Counted from the first letter of the stretch, positions 50,360 through 60,304 are shown. The stretch: DNA of 64,000 nt from Mogibacterium sp. (GCA_024403055.1 JAKSSO010000002.1:1-64000); one strand, 5' to 3'. Program-made: numbers and translations. Notes: a model not told the origin generated them from the letters alone.

Positions 50360-51985
50360 GTGGCTTGGGGAATCCGAAAGACTTTGGGTCAGGTTCTGGA
50401 AGCAACAGCTATCAAGTATCCGCTTAACATAGCTGTCAAGGATCCGGAACACTGCTACACCTACAGAGAATTGAACAGACTGTCCGATGATATGGCCAAG
50501 GGATTCCTGGCAATGGGCATCAGAAAGGGGACTCATGTTGGTATTTTTGCCGGTAATACGGCTACCAATGTGTGCACTTTCTTTGCTTTATGGAAAATCG
50601 GAGCAGTCGTATGTCCGATATGCACCACCTATTCCAGATATGAAGTCGAACACTGCATCGAATGTGCGGATATCACCCACATGATCACCGGCATGGCTCC
50701 GGGCGGTCACTGCGAGGATCTGTGCAGTAACTTTAAGCACCAGGTTCGTCTGATAAGTCAGCGCGAATTCGATGAGTACACTAAGAAGGGCAGCTCAATG
50801 TCGGATATTGAACTGAACGGATACAAGCTGCAGGTGACCTGCGATGACGATGACACTATCCTGTTCAGCTCAGGAACTACAGGCAAGTCCAAACCAGTTC
50901 TGACTTCACATTTCAATCGTGTTACAACTGCGCATTTTCAGGCCAAGACACTCAAGGCAACAGCGAGAGACCGATATGTTGCCGCACTGCCGATGTATCA
51001 TTGTTTCTCGATAACTGCCATTGTTCTTGCGGCAGTTTCGGTAGGTGCAATGATCTGTATACCGGCAGACAAACATGCGAGAACTATTCTGCAGATGATC
51101 GAGGATGAGGGATGCACGATCCTTACGGCAGTTCCTACGCTATACGCCAGCATACTGAGAAGATACGAAGAAGGTGACTACGATGTTTCTACCCTGAGAA
51201 CGGGTATGATAGGAGGAGCACCTTACTTCCCGGAATTCTTCCGTGAGCTGTGCGAGAAACTTGACTTTACGCTGCTCCCTTCACTTGGAGCAACTGAGGC
51301 GACAGCGGGTATCACAGCAGGCAAGCTGAACGATTCTCTTGAACTCAGGTCGACATCACTCGGCAAGCCGTTCCCGCACGTTTTGTGCAAGGTCGTGGAC
51401 CCTGCGACAGGCGAAGAACTTCCGATAGGAGAGAAGGGCGAGCTCTGTGTTAAGGGCTACAATATAATGCGCGGATATTACAAGATGCCTGAGGCGACTG
51501 CAAATTCGTTTATCGATGGCTGCTGGTTCAGGACCGGAGATCTGGTCAGAAAGGATGAGAACGGAGTTCTGTACTATCTGGGCAGACTCAAGGAACTCAT
51601 TATCAGAGGTGGTGAGAATATCATTCCGAGAGAAGTTGAGGACATGATCGCCCAGGACGAGAGGGTTTCTCAGGTCAAGGTCATCGGTGTTCCTGATCCT
51701 CACTACGGTGAAGAGGTATGCGCAGTGATCGTCAAGGCCGTTGATGCTGCGGAAAACTCGGACGCTGACGGAAAAGACGCAGACGCTGTGACCCCGGCGG
51801 ATATCAATGATGAAGAGGTCAGGGAAATAGTTCGCAGACAGGCCGCAAGTTTCAAGGTTCCTAAATATGTCATTTTCCTCAAGGAATTTCCGTTGAACAG
51901 TGTCGGCAAAACCGACATCAAGGGCATGAAGGAGATGGCAAGGAAGACTCTGGCGCTCGACAGGCACAGAGACATAAAATTATAA
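50360..51985 (+). CDS. AMP-forming acyl-CoA ligase
   Basis: 541 residues from a GTG with AGAGGAG upstream. Adenylate-forming motifs: FSSGTTGKSKPVLTSHFN (A3), LGATEATAGIT (A5), WFRTGDLVRKDENG and YLGRLKELIIRGGENI (A7/A8), and the catalytic lysine in NSVGKTDIKG (A10). It activates a carboxylic acid to its CoA ester with release of AMP and pyrophosphate. Like FldL in C. sporogenes, it may prime the CoA pool needed by the CoA transferase. A short acidic insertion (about residues 463-475) is unusual. Substrate unknown; an aryl or branched-chain acid is likely from context. Confidence 0.88.
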   Translation: MAWGIRKTLGQVLEATAIKYPLNIAVKDPEHCYTYRELNRLSDDMAKGFLAMGIRKGTHVGIFAGNTATNVCTFFALWKIGAVVCPICTTYSRYEVEHCIECADITHMITGMAPGGHCEDLCSNFKHQVRLISQREFDEYTKKGSSMSDIELNGYKLQVTCDDDDTILFSSGTTGKSKPVLTSHFNRVTTAHFQAKTLKATARDRYVAALPMYHCFSITAIVLAAVSVGAMICIPADKHARTILQMIEDEGCTILTAVPTLYASILRRYEEGDYDVSTLRTGMIGGAPYFPEFFRELCEKLDFTLLPSLGATEATAGITAGKLNDSLELRSTSLGKPFPHVLCKVVDPATGEELPIGEKGELCVKGYNIMRGYYKMPEATANSFIDGCWFRTGDLVRKDENGVLYYLGRLKELIIRGGENIIPREVEDMIAQDERVSQVKVIGVPDPHYGEEVCAVIVKAVDAAENSDADGKDADAVTPADINDEEVREIVRRQAASFKVPKYVIFLKEFPLNSVGKTDIKGMKEMARKTLALDRHRDIKL

Positions 51986-52041
51986 GGTTTATTACATGAC
52001 GTACAGCTGTGTAATTACTGCATGCACTGTTTGTTAGTTGT

Positions 52042-52097
52042 TCATGAAGGTATTGTGCATGCAAGCGATTTTGAGATCATGAAGGTATTGTGCACAA
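52042..52097 (+). repeat. 18-bp direct repeat and palindrome upstream of the aminotransferase gene
   Basis: TCATGAAGGTATTGTGCA occurs at 52042-52059 and again at 52077-52094, a 35-base period. The second copy runs into ATTGTGCACAAT, a perfect 12-bp palindrome (52087-52098). Regulator binding sites are likely; the protein is unknown. Confidence 0.55.
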
Positions 52098-52149
52098 TGA
52101 TGTAAACGACATGTGAACTAATTAACTTAAATACTAAAGGAGAAATGTT

Positions 52150-53343
52150 ATGGTAAATGATAAGTATTATGGCTATGGTACTGCACCTAGCATCATCAGA
52201 GAGCTCTTCGCCTACGGACTGGAGCAGGCTAAGAAGATCGGCAAGGACAAGGTATATGATTACTCCCTTGGCAATCCAAGCATTCCTGCACCGGCAAAGG
52301 TAAACGAGACTATCAAGAAGCTCGTAGATGAGGAAAGCTCAATCCTGCTCCACGGATATTCAATGGCTCCTGGTTTTGAGAGCACAAGAGAAGCAATCGC
52401 TGCTAATCTGAGAGAAAGATTCAGCACAAACGCACAGGCAAACGAGATCTTCATGACTTGCGGATGCGCTCCAGCACTCGTTTCAGTAGCATGTGCACTG
52501 ACTTGCAAGCCGGAAGATAACTTCGTATGCATCGCACCTTTCTTCCCTGAATATAATGTATTCTTCACAGCAGGCGGCGGAAAGGTTAAGACTGTAGCTC
52601 CTGACGTTCCTAACTTCCAGATCAACATCGAGGCACTCGAGCAGACTCTGGACGAGAATTCAGTTGCAGTAGTTCTGAACTCACCTAACAACCCATCAGG
52701 CGTTGTTTACACTAAGGAAACTCTCGAGAAGATCGCTGAGGTTCTGAAGAAGAAGGCTGCTGAGTACGGTCACCCAATTTATATCATTGCTGACGAGCCT
52801 TACAGAGAACTCGTATACGGCGATGCCGTAGTAACATTTATTCCTGAAGTATATGACAACACTATCGTATGCTACTCATGGTCCAAGAGCCTGTCACTCC
52901 CAGGCGAGCGTATCGGATACGTTTATGTACCTGCAAAGTGCGAAGACGGCAAGGCTGTTTACGCTGCAGTAGCAGGCGCTGCAAGAGAGATCGGATCAGT
53001 TTGCCCTCCAACACTCATCCAGAGAGTAGTTGAGGAGTGCGTTGGTTGCGAGCCTGACCTCGTTGCATATGATGAGAATGGAAATGACCTTTATAACGGA
53101 CTTACAGAGATGGGTTATGAGTGCGCTAAGCCAGACGGAGCTTTCTACCTCTTCATGAAGGCACCTAACGGAGACGACTTCGCATTCTCAGAGGCTGCTA
53201 AGCTTGAGGAGAACATCCTCATCGTACCTGGTTCAGGATTCAGCTGCCCTGGATACCTCAGACTCTCATACTGCGTATCCAATGAGATGATCAAGAACTC
53301 ACTGCCAGGCTTCAAGAGACTTATCGAGAAGTACGGAAAGTAG
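52150..53343 (+). CDS. class I/II aminotransferase
   Basis: 397 residues of fold-type I pyridoxal-phosphate enzymes. NSPNNPSGVVY near residue 178, YIIADEPYRELVYG and the PLP lysine in CYSWSKSLSLPGERIGY near 245 are intact. AAAGGAG lies 8 bases before the ATG. Next to the had operon it probably makes the 2-oxo acid from the fermented amino acid. Aspartate, aromatic or branched-chain specificity cannot be called from sequence. It has its own upstream region with an 18-bp direct repeat, so it may be regulated apart from the had genes. Confidence 0.88.
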   Translation: MVNDKYYGYGTAPSIIRELFAYGLEQAKKIGKDKVYDYSLGNPSIPAPAKVNETIKKLVDEESSILLHGYSMAPGFESTREAIAANLRERFSTNAQANEIFMTCGCAPALVSVACALTCKPEDNFVCIAPFFPEYNVFFTAGGGKVKTVAPDVPNFQINIEALEQTLDENSVAVVLNSPNNPSGVVYTKETLEKIAEVLKKKAAEYGHPIYIIADEPYRELVYGDAVVTFIPEVYDNTIVCYSWSKSLSLPGERIGYVYVPAKCEDGKAVYAAVAGAAREIGSVCPPTLIQRVVEECVGCEPDLVAYDENGNDLYNGLTEMGYECAKPDGAFYLFMKAPNGDDFAFSEAAKLEENILIVPGSGFSCPGYLRLSYCVSNEMIKNSLPGFKRLIEKYGK

Positions 53344-53380
53344 TCAACGAGACATCGTATTGAATAATTAATGGTTTGGA

Positions 53381-53411
53381 AAACTGCTGCGGCATAGCCG
53401 TAGCAGTTTTT
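53381..53411 (+). terminator. rho-independent terminator after the aminotransferase gene
   Basis: AACTGCTGCGGC pairs with GCCGTAGCAGTT (one G-U), with an ATA loop and a five-T tail. Confidence 0.88.
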
Positions 53412-53527
53412 CATTGTGATCGCATAATAACCGTGTGTATTGATTAGCTCTTGGCGGCGCTGCATCTCCGGGCAGCACTGCGTTTGTGGTGGGCTTACAT
53501 CTCCGGATGACGTTACCTGTTTAAGCC

Positions 53528-53836
53528 GGCAAGAGCAATTTAGAAAAAATGGCGTCTGCTCTTGTCGTCTGATTCTAAGTCGACAAGAGCAATCCCGAAA
53601 AAAGAACCCTTTGCTCGTGCCATTGAATTTCCGTTGCGTGAAGATTTGTGAATCTTGAATAATTATAAAAAAGAAAAAAGCAGGAGCAAACGGGCGCATT
53701 TAACACATTGCTACTGCTTTTTTCAGCTATTGCATATGATAGTTCTGGTTTGGATGATATTGTCATGCGGGGAGCGAGCATATTTAGTCGGGAATGAGGC
53801 ATGAGCAACGGGCGCGTTTTGGCATAATGCTCTTGC
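53528..53836. repeat. array of four related hairpins
   Basis: Four ~40-49-bp imperfect palindromes share AGAGCA or GGAGCA arms: 53528-53566, 53582-53620, 53675-53723 and 53799-53836. The third and fourth share the inner sequence ACGGGCGC followed by TTT. The spacer between the first two can also pair (CTCTTGTCG/CGACAAGAG). They fill most of the 53344-53853 gap, which has no gene. Degenerate REP-type repeats or remnants of a hairpin-rich element are possible. The third has a T run on each strand and could terminate the minus-strand gene. Confidence 0.6.
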
Positions 53837-53853
53837 TGACTATGGATCAGAGC

Positions 53854-54678
53854 CTATAAGCGGAACCTGGCCTTGAGAATATTCTTAATTGATTCTGCAT
53901 TAATATTCCCGTTTATGTCCTCAAATATAATTATGAGGTCGACATTAATAAGATAACCGGCTTTAATGTATTTCTCCAGCTTGGAATAGGTGCCTTCGCG
54001 AGAACTGTCCTTAACCATGAGCCCGAAATGCTCGATCACCACCTCCTGACCCGTCGCCGCGTCGAGGCATAAGAAGTCAGGGAGGAGTTTTTCTCCGTCG
54101 ATCCAGATGGGATACTCGTAAACATGCGGTATGCCCAGCGAATCAAGGCAGTCGGAAATAAGGACTTCGGATTTGGACCTCTTACGAGTGCCATCGCCGG
54201 CAATGTGAATAAGGCCTTCAGGTTTATAGACATTGAATTCAGCCTTGCGAAGTTCTTTTGAAGCGATCCAAGACGCTGCGTCCCGATAATTAAAGATAAG
54301 TTTGGTTGCATTATGCTGCTGCTGACAGGATCTGCCAAAATTCCGGATGACATCGGGCGGCGCCAGACTCCGGTAATTGTTTACCAGAGCCTGCAAATGC
54401 TTTATGTTTTGCTCACAAGCTTTGATAGCAAACTTCATGTAACGATATTCCTGTATTTCGTCGACAATACCGGCTTCATCTTTGCGAGCGTATTTCGCGA
54501 CCTCCCTGCCATCCTGTCGTTTCACAATATAATATTGAGGCGGATCCTTTCTGTCATTGATTTTCAGATAGAGGCCTTCGTGTCTTTTGAGGTAAGACAT
54601 GCGCTTTTTGAATTTTCTCAGTAGAAGGATCTCACACTCGAGATCCCGCTTTACGTCTTCGATGCAATTAAAATACAT
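53854..54678 (-). CDS. hypothetical protein with PD-(D/E)XK nuclease-like C-terminal domain
   Basis: 274 residues, with AAAGGAGA before the ATG on the minus strand. Residues 1-120 are helical and basic (KKRMSYLKRHEG; YIVKRQDGREVAKYARKD). From ~155 the pattern resembles a nuclease core: SKSEVLISDCLDSLGIPHVYEYP (glutamate), then LLPDFLCLD (aspartate) and VVIEHFGLM (E-x-H), with a later basic YSKLEKYIKAG. This order suits PD-(D/E)XK folds of the kind found in mobile and defence genes of Clostridia. No partner methylase or helicase is near. The hairpin array lies at its 3' side. Nuclease activity is inference. Confidence 0.65.
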   Translation of the reverse strand: MYFNCIEDVKRDLECEILLLRKFKKRMSYLKRHEGLYLKINDRKDPPQYYIVKRQDGREVAKYARKDEAGIVDEIQEYRYMKFAIKACEQNIKHLQALVNNYRSLAPPDVIRNFGRSCQQQHNATKLIFNYRDAASWIASKELRKAEFNVYKPEGLIHIAGDGTRKRSKSEVLISDCLDSLGIPHVYEYPIWIDGEKLLPDFLCLDAATGQEVVIEHFGLMVKDSSREGTYSKLEKYIKAGYLINVDLIIIFEDINGNINAESIKNILKARFRL

Positions 54679-54850
54679 AACGTTTAAATCTCCTTTCCGC
54701 GCTAATAGTATGTGATTTACGGCTTCGAATTCAGCACACAGATCATCGGTAGTAAAATGTCGTTTTGCGTGTGAAAAATGTCGAGCTTCGGGAGAAAAAG
54801 ACTAAAGACGGATGTGTCTGATAAAACGTAGAAACTTTTTCGTAAAATCC

Positions 54851-54879
54851 TTGAATTTACTGAGCTGTTCGCATATAAT
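54851..54879 (+). promoter_or_regulatory. promoter of rpsT
   Basis: TTGAAT (54851-54856), 17 bases, TATAAT (54874-54879), about 48 bases before the rpsT start. Confidence 0.75.
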
Positions 54880-54926
54880 ACCCGTTGCGAATTAATACAT
54901 TATTTAATGAAAGTGGGGTAAAATTA

Positions 54927-55379
54927 ATGGCAAATATTAAATCCGCAAAGAAAAGAATCAAAGTTATCGACAAGAAGACGGCTCGTAACATCAGAGTTAA
55001 GAACCATGTCAAGGAAGCTGAGAAGGCATTTCTGGCTGCAATCGCTGCCGGTGATGTAGAAGGCGCTGAAAAGGCTTTCAAGCTTGCTGAGAAGAAGCTG
55101 ATGCAGGCTGCTGCAAAGGGAACTTATCACAAGAACGCAACTTCCAGAACTGTCGGAAGATTCGAAAAGAAGCTGAACGCTCTTAAGAGTGGTGAAGCAA
55201 CAAAGGCTGAGCCGGCTAAGAAGGCTGCTAAGAAGGAAGCTCCTGTTGTAGAAGAGACAGTTAAGGCTGACGCTTCTATGAAGAAGGACGAGCTTATCGC
55301 TATCGCTGAGAAGATGGGAATTGAGGTTCCTGCTAAGGCTACTAAGGCTGACATTCTCGCAGCTATCGAGGCAAAGTAA
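54927..55379 (+). CDS. rpsT: 30S ribosomal protein S20 with a C-terminal extension
   Basis: 150 residues from the ATG at 54927 (GTGGGGTAAA upstream). Residues 1-~88 are ordinary S20 (ANIKSAKKRIKVIDKKTARN, YHKNATSRTVGRFEKKLNAL). S20 usually ends there. Here a linker rich in A, K, E and P (~90-118) leads to a compact helical module (MKKDELIAIAEKMGIEVP and KATKADILAAIEAK) that looks like a SAP/Rho-N-type or HeH-like nucleic-acid-binding fold. The extension keeps the same codon style, so it is part of the gene. Its role is unknown. Confidence 0.88.
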   Translation: MANIKSAKKRIKVIDKKTARNIRVKNHVKEAEKAFLAAIAAGDVEGAEKAFKLAEKKLMQAAAKGTYHKNATSRTVGRFEKKLNALKSGEATKAEPAKKAAKKEAPVVEETVKADASMKKDELIAIAEKMGIEVPAKATKADILAAIEAK

Positions 55380-55419
55380 AACTCACCCGTCCCCACATGC
55401 GTATCAGTTAAATACGCTA

Positions 55420-55450
55420 AAGCGAAGGAGTGTCTCCCTTCGCTTTTTTA
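55420..55450 (+). terminator. rho-independent terminator after rpsT
   Basis: AGCGAAGGAG and the complementary CCCTTCGCT followed by six Ts. A weaker repeat of the same arms (GGAGAGTCTCC, CTTCGCT) follows at 55460-55480. Confidence 0.8.
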
Positions 55451-55611
55451 TTGCCTGAAAAGGAGAGTCTCCTTCGCTTGCTTATTCTCCGAAAAAGGAA
55501 AAGCAAAAAACAACGGAAAAACATTGACCTACAGGCGCGAAGTATGTTTTGAAAAAGACGCGACGTAGATGTTATAATAACTATAAGTATGCGCACATTG
55601 GAGATAAAAAT

Positions 55612-57420
55612 ATGAGCTATTTGAACAACATCAGAAATTTCAGCATTATTGCTCACATAGACCATGGCAAATCGACACTGGCCGATCGTCTTATCGAGAA
55701 GACCGGTCTCGTTGAGGCGCGCGACATGAAGGAGCAATATCTTGACAATATGGATATTGAACGTGAGCGCGGCATCACGATCAAATTGCAGACGACCAGG
55801 CTGCTGTATCACGCAGCGGACGGACAGGACTATATCCTCAACCTTATCGATACACCGGGACACGTGGACTTTAACTACGAGGTTTCCAGATCACTGGCAG
55901 CATGTGACGGTGCCGTACTGGTCGTGGATGCAACTCAGGGCGTAGAGGCTCAGACCCTCGGCAACGTATATCTGGCTCTCGACGAGGACCTGGAGATATT
56001 GCCTGTTCTGAACAAAATGGACCTGGACAGCGCAAGACCGGAAGATGCCAGAGCTGAGATCGAAGACATCATAGGCCTGGATGCAAGCGAAGCACCGATG
56101 ATATCAGCCAAAACAGGCATGGGTATCGACGATATGCTCGAGAAACTCGTAGAGGTCATTCCGCCACCACAGGGCGATCCTGACGGCAAGCTCAAGGCGC
56201 TGATCTTCGACAGCTACTATGACAGCTACAAGGGTGTCGTTATCTATACCAGACTGTTTGACGGCAAGGTAAAGAAGGGCGACATCATCAAGATGATGAA
56301 CACCGGCAAGAACTATGAAGTAACAGAGGTAGGATACTGCATCCCAGGAATGCGTCCGTCTGACGAGCTTAAGGCAGGTGAGGTAGGATATATCTGCGGA
56401 AGCATCAAGCAGGTCGCAGACGCACGCGTCGGTGATACGATCACACTTGCAAGCGATCCTTGCGACAAGGCTTTGAAGGGATACAAGAAAGCTCAGTCGA
56501 TGGTGTACTGCGGAATATTCCCGGCAGAAGGCGAGAAATACGAGAACGTCAAGGACGCCCTCGAAAAACTGCAGGTCAACGACGCAGCGTTCAATTTCGA
56601 GCCGGAGAATTCGGCAGCACTCGGATACGGTTTCCGCTGCGGATTCCTCGGACTGCTTCACATGGATGTAATAACAGAGCGACTGGAGCGCGAATTTGAC
56701 CTTGACGTCATCACGACACTCCCGTCGGTAATATACAAAGTCGTAATGAAAGACGGCACGGTGCAGTGGATCCAGAATCCATCCAATCTGCCTGATATCA
56801 TCGAGATCGCACATATCGAAGAGCCTATTGTCAAAGCAGACATCATGACACCTAACGAGTACGTGGGCAGCATCATGACGCTCTGTCAGAACCGAAGAGG
56901 CAAGATGATACACATGGAATACCTGACCAAGACAAGAGTGCAGCTGCACTACGAGATGCCGCTCAACGAGGTAATATACGATTTCTTCGATGCACTCAAG
57001 TCGCGTACCCGCGGCTATGCATCGCTTGACTACGAGTTCCTGCGCTACCAGCCTGCAAGACTCGTCAAACTGGATATTCTGCTCAACAGAGAGCTTATCG
57101 ATGCATTATCGACCATCGTTCCGGAAGAGGAAGCCAATGCCAAGGGCAGAGGCATCTGCGAGAAACTCAAGGATATCATTCCTCGTCATCAGTTCGAGGT
57201 GCCTATCCAGGCAGCCATCGGTCAGAAAGTAATTGCCCGAGAGACAGTCAGAGCATACCGCAAGGACGTACTTGCGAAGTGCTACGGCGGAGACGTTTCG
57301 CGTAAGAAGAAACTGCTGGAGAAGCAGAAAGCCGGAAAGAAGAGAATGCGTCAGTTCGGTCAGATCACCGTACCACAGGAAGCTTTCACAGAAGTACTCA
57401 AGCTGGATGATTCAAAATAA
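55612..57420 (+). CDS. lepA: elongation factor 4 (LepA)
   Basis: 602 residues from the ATG at 55612; an in-frame ATG at 55549 would add 21 residues not seen in the family. GTPase motifs [17 protein letters not shown] and NKMDLD are intact, and the C-terminal LepA-specific domain contains [15 protein letters not shown] and [14 protein letters not shown]. It back-translocates or remodels ribosomes under stress. GGAGATAAAA precedes the ATG. hemW follows after 24 bases, a common order in Bacillota. Confidence 0.96.
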   Translation: MSYLNNIRNFSIIAHIDHGKSTLADRLIEKTGLVEARDMKEQYLDNMDIERERGITIKLQTTRLLYHAADGQDYILNLIDTPGHVDFNYEVSRSLAACDGAVLVVDATQGVEAQTLGNVYLALDEDLEILPVLNKMDLDSARPEDARAEIEDIIGLDASEAPMISAKTGMGIDDMLEKLVEVIPPPQGDPDGKLKALIFDSYYDSYKGVVIYTRLFDGKVKKGDIIKMMNTGKNYEVTEVGYCIPGMRPSDELKAGEVGYICGSIKQVADARVGDTITLASDPCDKALKGYKKAQSMVYCGIFPAEGEKYENVKDALEKLQVNDAAFNFEPENSAALGYGFRCGFLGLLHMDVITERLEREFDLDVITTLPSVIYKVVMKDGTVQWIQNPSNLPDIIEIAHIEEPIVKADIMTPNEYVGSIMTLCQNRRGKMIHMEYLTKTRVQLHYEMPLNEVIYDFFDALKSRTRGYASLDYEFLRYQPARLVKLDILLNRELIDALSTIVPEEEANAKGRGICEKLKDIIPRHQFEVPIQAAIGQKVIARETVRAYRKDVLAKCYGGDVSRKKKLLEKQKAGKKRMRQFGQITVPQEAFTEVLKLDDSK

Positions 57421-57444
57421 AAAGCACTCAGGGACAACGGAAAC

Positions 57445-58758
57445 ATGTCAGCGAAAATGGGACATAAGGGAATATACATTCACATACCGTTCTGTGTAAG
57501 GAAGTGCAGCTACTGCGCTTTCCTGTCTGCACCTGCAGACGCGGATACACGCGAGACATATGTCAAGGCCCTGATCCGTGAGATCGAACTGCGTGCCGGA
57601 CAAAATGACGTGAACACATGCAGGGACGACAGGCACCGGATGTGCGGTCGGAACGGGATATCCGGAATTTACGATACCGTTTATTTTGGCGGAGGAACAC
57701 CAAGCGTTCTCAGCACAGAGCAGATAGCACGCATCCTTGCAAAGCTGAGAAGCGCATTCAATATAAGTTCTGATGCAGAGGTCACACTCGAAGCCAATCC
57801 CGGGACTCTGGGCGAAAGCGATGAAGAGGCACTTGAGACTTTGATAAAGTATCGTGAGATGGGTATCAACAGGCTGTCGATGGGCGTTCAGTCCATGAAT
57901 GATGACAGACTGAAATTCCTGGGAAGGATACATGACAGCGGGACGGTAAAGCGGGATCTCAGGCTGGCAAGGAAAGCCGGCTTTGAGAATATCAATCTGG
58001 ATATTATTTTTTCGGTGCCCGGAGAGACTTCAGAGGAAGCACTCGCAGACATCAGAGAGATAGCCGAGCAGGAGCCTGAACACATATCCTTCTACAGCCT
58101 CCAGCTCGAGGAAGGAACACCGCTCTTCGAGCAGTGGGAACGCCGCGAGATCGAGGAGGTCCCTGACGACATCGATAGAGAGACTTACCACCGCGGCTGT
58201 GAACTGCTGAGCAAACTTGGCTACGAACATTACGAAATTTCGAACTTTGCGAAAAAGCACCTGAACGTGGACCATTCATGTAGCAGGTCTTTCCGCTCAC
58301 GCCATAATTCCGGATACTGGGACATGTCGGAATACGTGGGACTCGGCATCGGCGCCAACGGTTTTGAACAAGGCGTGAGATACAGGAATCTGTCGGAGCT
58401 TGCGGGATATGAAGAGGCCGTCAGCGACGGAAAGCTTCCGCGAGAAGAGGAACACTTCAATACGGAGCATGACGATATCAGCGAAGCGGTTTTTCTGGGG
58501 CTGAGGAGATCAGAGGGCATCAGATATGCGGACATCCCGATAGAGAACATGCGAGATGATACGGCGGAGCCTGGCGGAGATGCACGCGAACCGCAAAACG
58601 CTTGCGACGCACGGGCTTTCTGGGAATACTACAGCGATGTGAGAGACGAGGCGGAGAGCTTCGTGAAGAGCGGACACTTGATAATAGATGATGGTGGCCT
58701 GCGCCTGACAGAAGAGGGCATCGATATCAGCAATAGGATAATGGCGCTTTTTGTATAG
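57445..58758 (+). CDS. hemW: HemW-type radical SAM protein (CPO-III-like)
   Basis: 437 residues. The radical SAM cluster cysteines are C17, C21 and C24 in PFCVRKCSYCAF; SAM-binding FGGGTPSVL, the later NRLSMGVQSMNDDRLKFLGRIH, and IFSVPGETSEEAL follow the HemW pattern. A cysteine/arginine-rich insertion after residue ~50 (CRDDRHRMCGRNG) is unusual. HemW inserts heme into respiratory or other targets, and its fourth cysteine-position residue is here phenylalanine as usual for HemW versus HemN. Location after lepA is typical. Confidence 0.9.
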   Translation: MSAKMGHKGIYIHIPFCVRKCSYCAFLSAPADADTRETYVKALIREIELRAGQNDVNTCRDDRHRMCGRNGISGIYDTVYFGGGTPSVLSTEQIARILAKLRSAFNISSDAEVTLEANPGTLGESDEEALETLIKYREMGINRLSMGVQSMNDDRLKFLGRIHDSGTVKRDLRLARKAGFENINLDIIFSVPGETSEEALADIREIAEQEPEHISFYSLQLEEGTPLFEQWERREIEEVPDDIDRETYHRGCELLSKLGYEHYEISNFAKKHLNVDHSCSRSFRSRHNSGYWDMSEYVGLGIGANGFEQGVRYRNLSELAGYEEAVSDGKLPREEEHFNTEHDDISEAVFLGLRRSEGIRYADIPIENMRDDTAEPGGDAREPQNACDARAFWEYYSDVRDEAESFVKSGHLIIDDGGLRLTEEGIDISNRIMALFV

Positions 58759-58763
58759 CCGGC

Positions 58764-58812
58764 AAGGACTGTCCCCAGGTGCACAAATACCAAAAGGGCG
58801 TCCCCTTTAAGG
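58764..58812. repeat. short dispersed-repeat fragment before glpK
   Basis: GGACTGTCCCC, AGGTGCACAAATACC, then AAAAGGGCGTCCCC. GTCCCC/GGGC blocks joined by a GTGCAC palindrome resemble dispersed hairpin repeats seen in Clostridia. The AAAGGG/CCCTTT pair at 58794-58810 abuts the glpK ribosome site and could mask it. Confidence 0.4.
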
Positions 58813-58819
58813 AGGAAAA

Positions 58820-60304
58820 ATGGACAAGTACATCATGGCCCTCGACCAGGGCACTACCAGCTCGAGAACGATAATCTATGACAAGAAGGGCAATGTTATC
58901 AGCGTTGCACAGAAGGAATTCACGCAGATCTTCCCGCATGAGGGCTGGGTCGAGCATGATGCAATGGAGATATGGGCTACTCAGATGGGTACCGCACAGG
59001 AGGCTTTGCTCGAAGCGGGCCTGACATATGAGAACATCGCAGCCATCGGCATCACTAATCAGCGTGAGACCACTATTGTGTGGGATAGAAAGACCGGAGA
59101 ACCAGTTTATAACGCCATCGTATGGCAGTGCCGCAGGACGGCTGATTATGCGGTAAGACTCAAACCGCATGAGGATATGATCAGGGCCAAAACAGGCCTT
59201 CTTGCTGACCCTTATTTCTCGGGAACCAAGCTGGCGTGGATACTCGATAATGTTGAAGGAGCGAGAGAGCGTGCCGAGAATGGCGAACTCCTCTTCGGAA
59301 CTATCGAATGCTGGCTCATCTGGAAAATGACAGGCGGCAAGTCGCACGTTTCGGATTATTCGAATGCGTGCCGTACTATGCTGTTCGATATCAATACACT
59401 TCAATGGGATGAGGAACTGTGTGAACTGCTCAACATTCCAATGTGCATGCTTCCGACACCGGTGGAATGTTCTGCACATTATGGCGACACGATCATCGAA
59501 CTTTTCGGTGGACCGATCGCCATCACGGGATCGGCAGGCGATCAGCAGGCAGCATTGTTCGGCGAGACCTGCTTTAACGAAGGCGATGTCAAGAGCACAT
59601 ACGGCACAGGCAACTTCCTGCTTCTTAATACAGGAGAAAAGCCTGTTCCATCCAAAAACGGTCTCCTGACAACTATCGCATGGGGACTTAACGGCAAGGT
59701 ACATGACGCTCTTGAAGGTTCGGTTTTCGTATGCGGAGCAGCGGTACAGTGGCTGAGAGACGAGATGGAATTCATAAAGAAAGCCTCAGAGTCTGAAGAA
59801 ATAGCGAAGAGCGTACCGGATACAGCCGGCGTTTACGTAGTGCCTGCTTTTGCCGGACTCGGAGCACCGTACTGGGATCCTGAAGCAAGAGGTTCCATCT
59901 TCGGTATCACACGCGGCACCAGGAAGGAACACATCGTAAGAGCGACACTCGAATCACTGGCTTACCAGAATGAGGATCTTTTCGATGCAATGGAATCGGA
60001 TATCGGCCATCAGATCAGGACGCTCAAGGTAGACGGAGGCGCTGCACTCAATGACATGCTGATGCAGTTCCAGGCGGATATTTCTGATGTTAATGTAGTA
60101 AGATATGCATCCATCGAATCGACATCACTCGGTGCAGCATACCTTGCAGGACTTGCAGTAGGATATTACGATTCACTTGAAGACATCATTGCCAACAGAG
60201 AGATAGCAAGAGAATTCATACCTCAAATGGATGAAACCACACGTACAGAGAAACTGAACGGATGGACAAGAGCAGTCAGGGCAACTATCAAGCTGCACGA
60301 CTGA
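58820..60304 (+). CDS. glpK: glycerol kinase
   Basis: 494 residues. FGGY-family start [19 protein letters not shown], the glycerol-binding [12 protein letters not shown], phosphate loop [14 protein letters not shown] and C-terminal [11 protein letters not shown] with [16 protein letters not shown] are intact. It phosphorylates glycerol with ATP to sn-glycerol 3-phosphate. AAGGAGG lies just before the ATG, partly within a small hairpin. No glpF or glpD is next to it in this window; the glycerophosphodiesterase at 36863 yields the same product. Confidence 0.96.
   Translation: MDKYIMALDQGTTSSRTIIYDKKGNVISVAQKEFTQIFPHEGWVEHDAMEIWATQMGTAQEALLEAGLTYENIAAIGITNQRETTIVWDRKTGEPVYNAIVWQCRRTADYAVRLKPHEDMIRAKTGLLADPYFSGTKLAWILDNVEGARERAENGELLFGTIECWLIWKMTGGKSHVSDYSNACRTMLFDINTLQWDEELCELLNIPMCMLPTPVECSAHYGDTIIELFGGPIAITGSAGDQQAALFGETCFNEGDVKSTYGTGNFLLLNTGEKPVPSKNGLLTTIAWGLNGKVHDALEGSVFVCGAAVQWLRDEMEFIKKASESEEIAKSVPDTAGVYVVPAFAGLGAPYWDPEARGSIFGITRGTRKEHIVRATLESLAYQNEDLFDAMESDIGHQIRTLKVDGGAALNDMLMQFQADISDVNVVRYASIESTSLGAAYLAGLAVGYYDSLEDIIANREIAREFIPQMDETTRTEKLNGWTRAVRATIKLHD

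Noticed and set aside
58727..59704. Long minus-strand frame opposite glpK
   Set aside because: Cysteine/arginine-rich shadow of a firmly identified gene.
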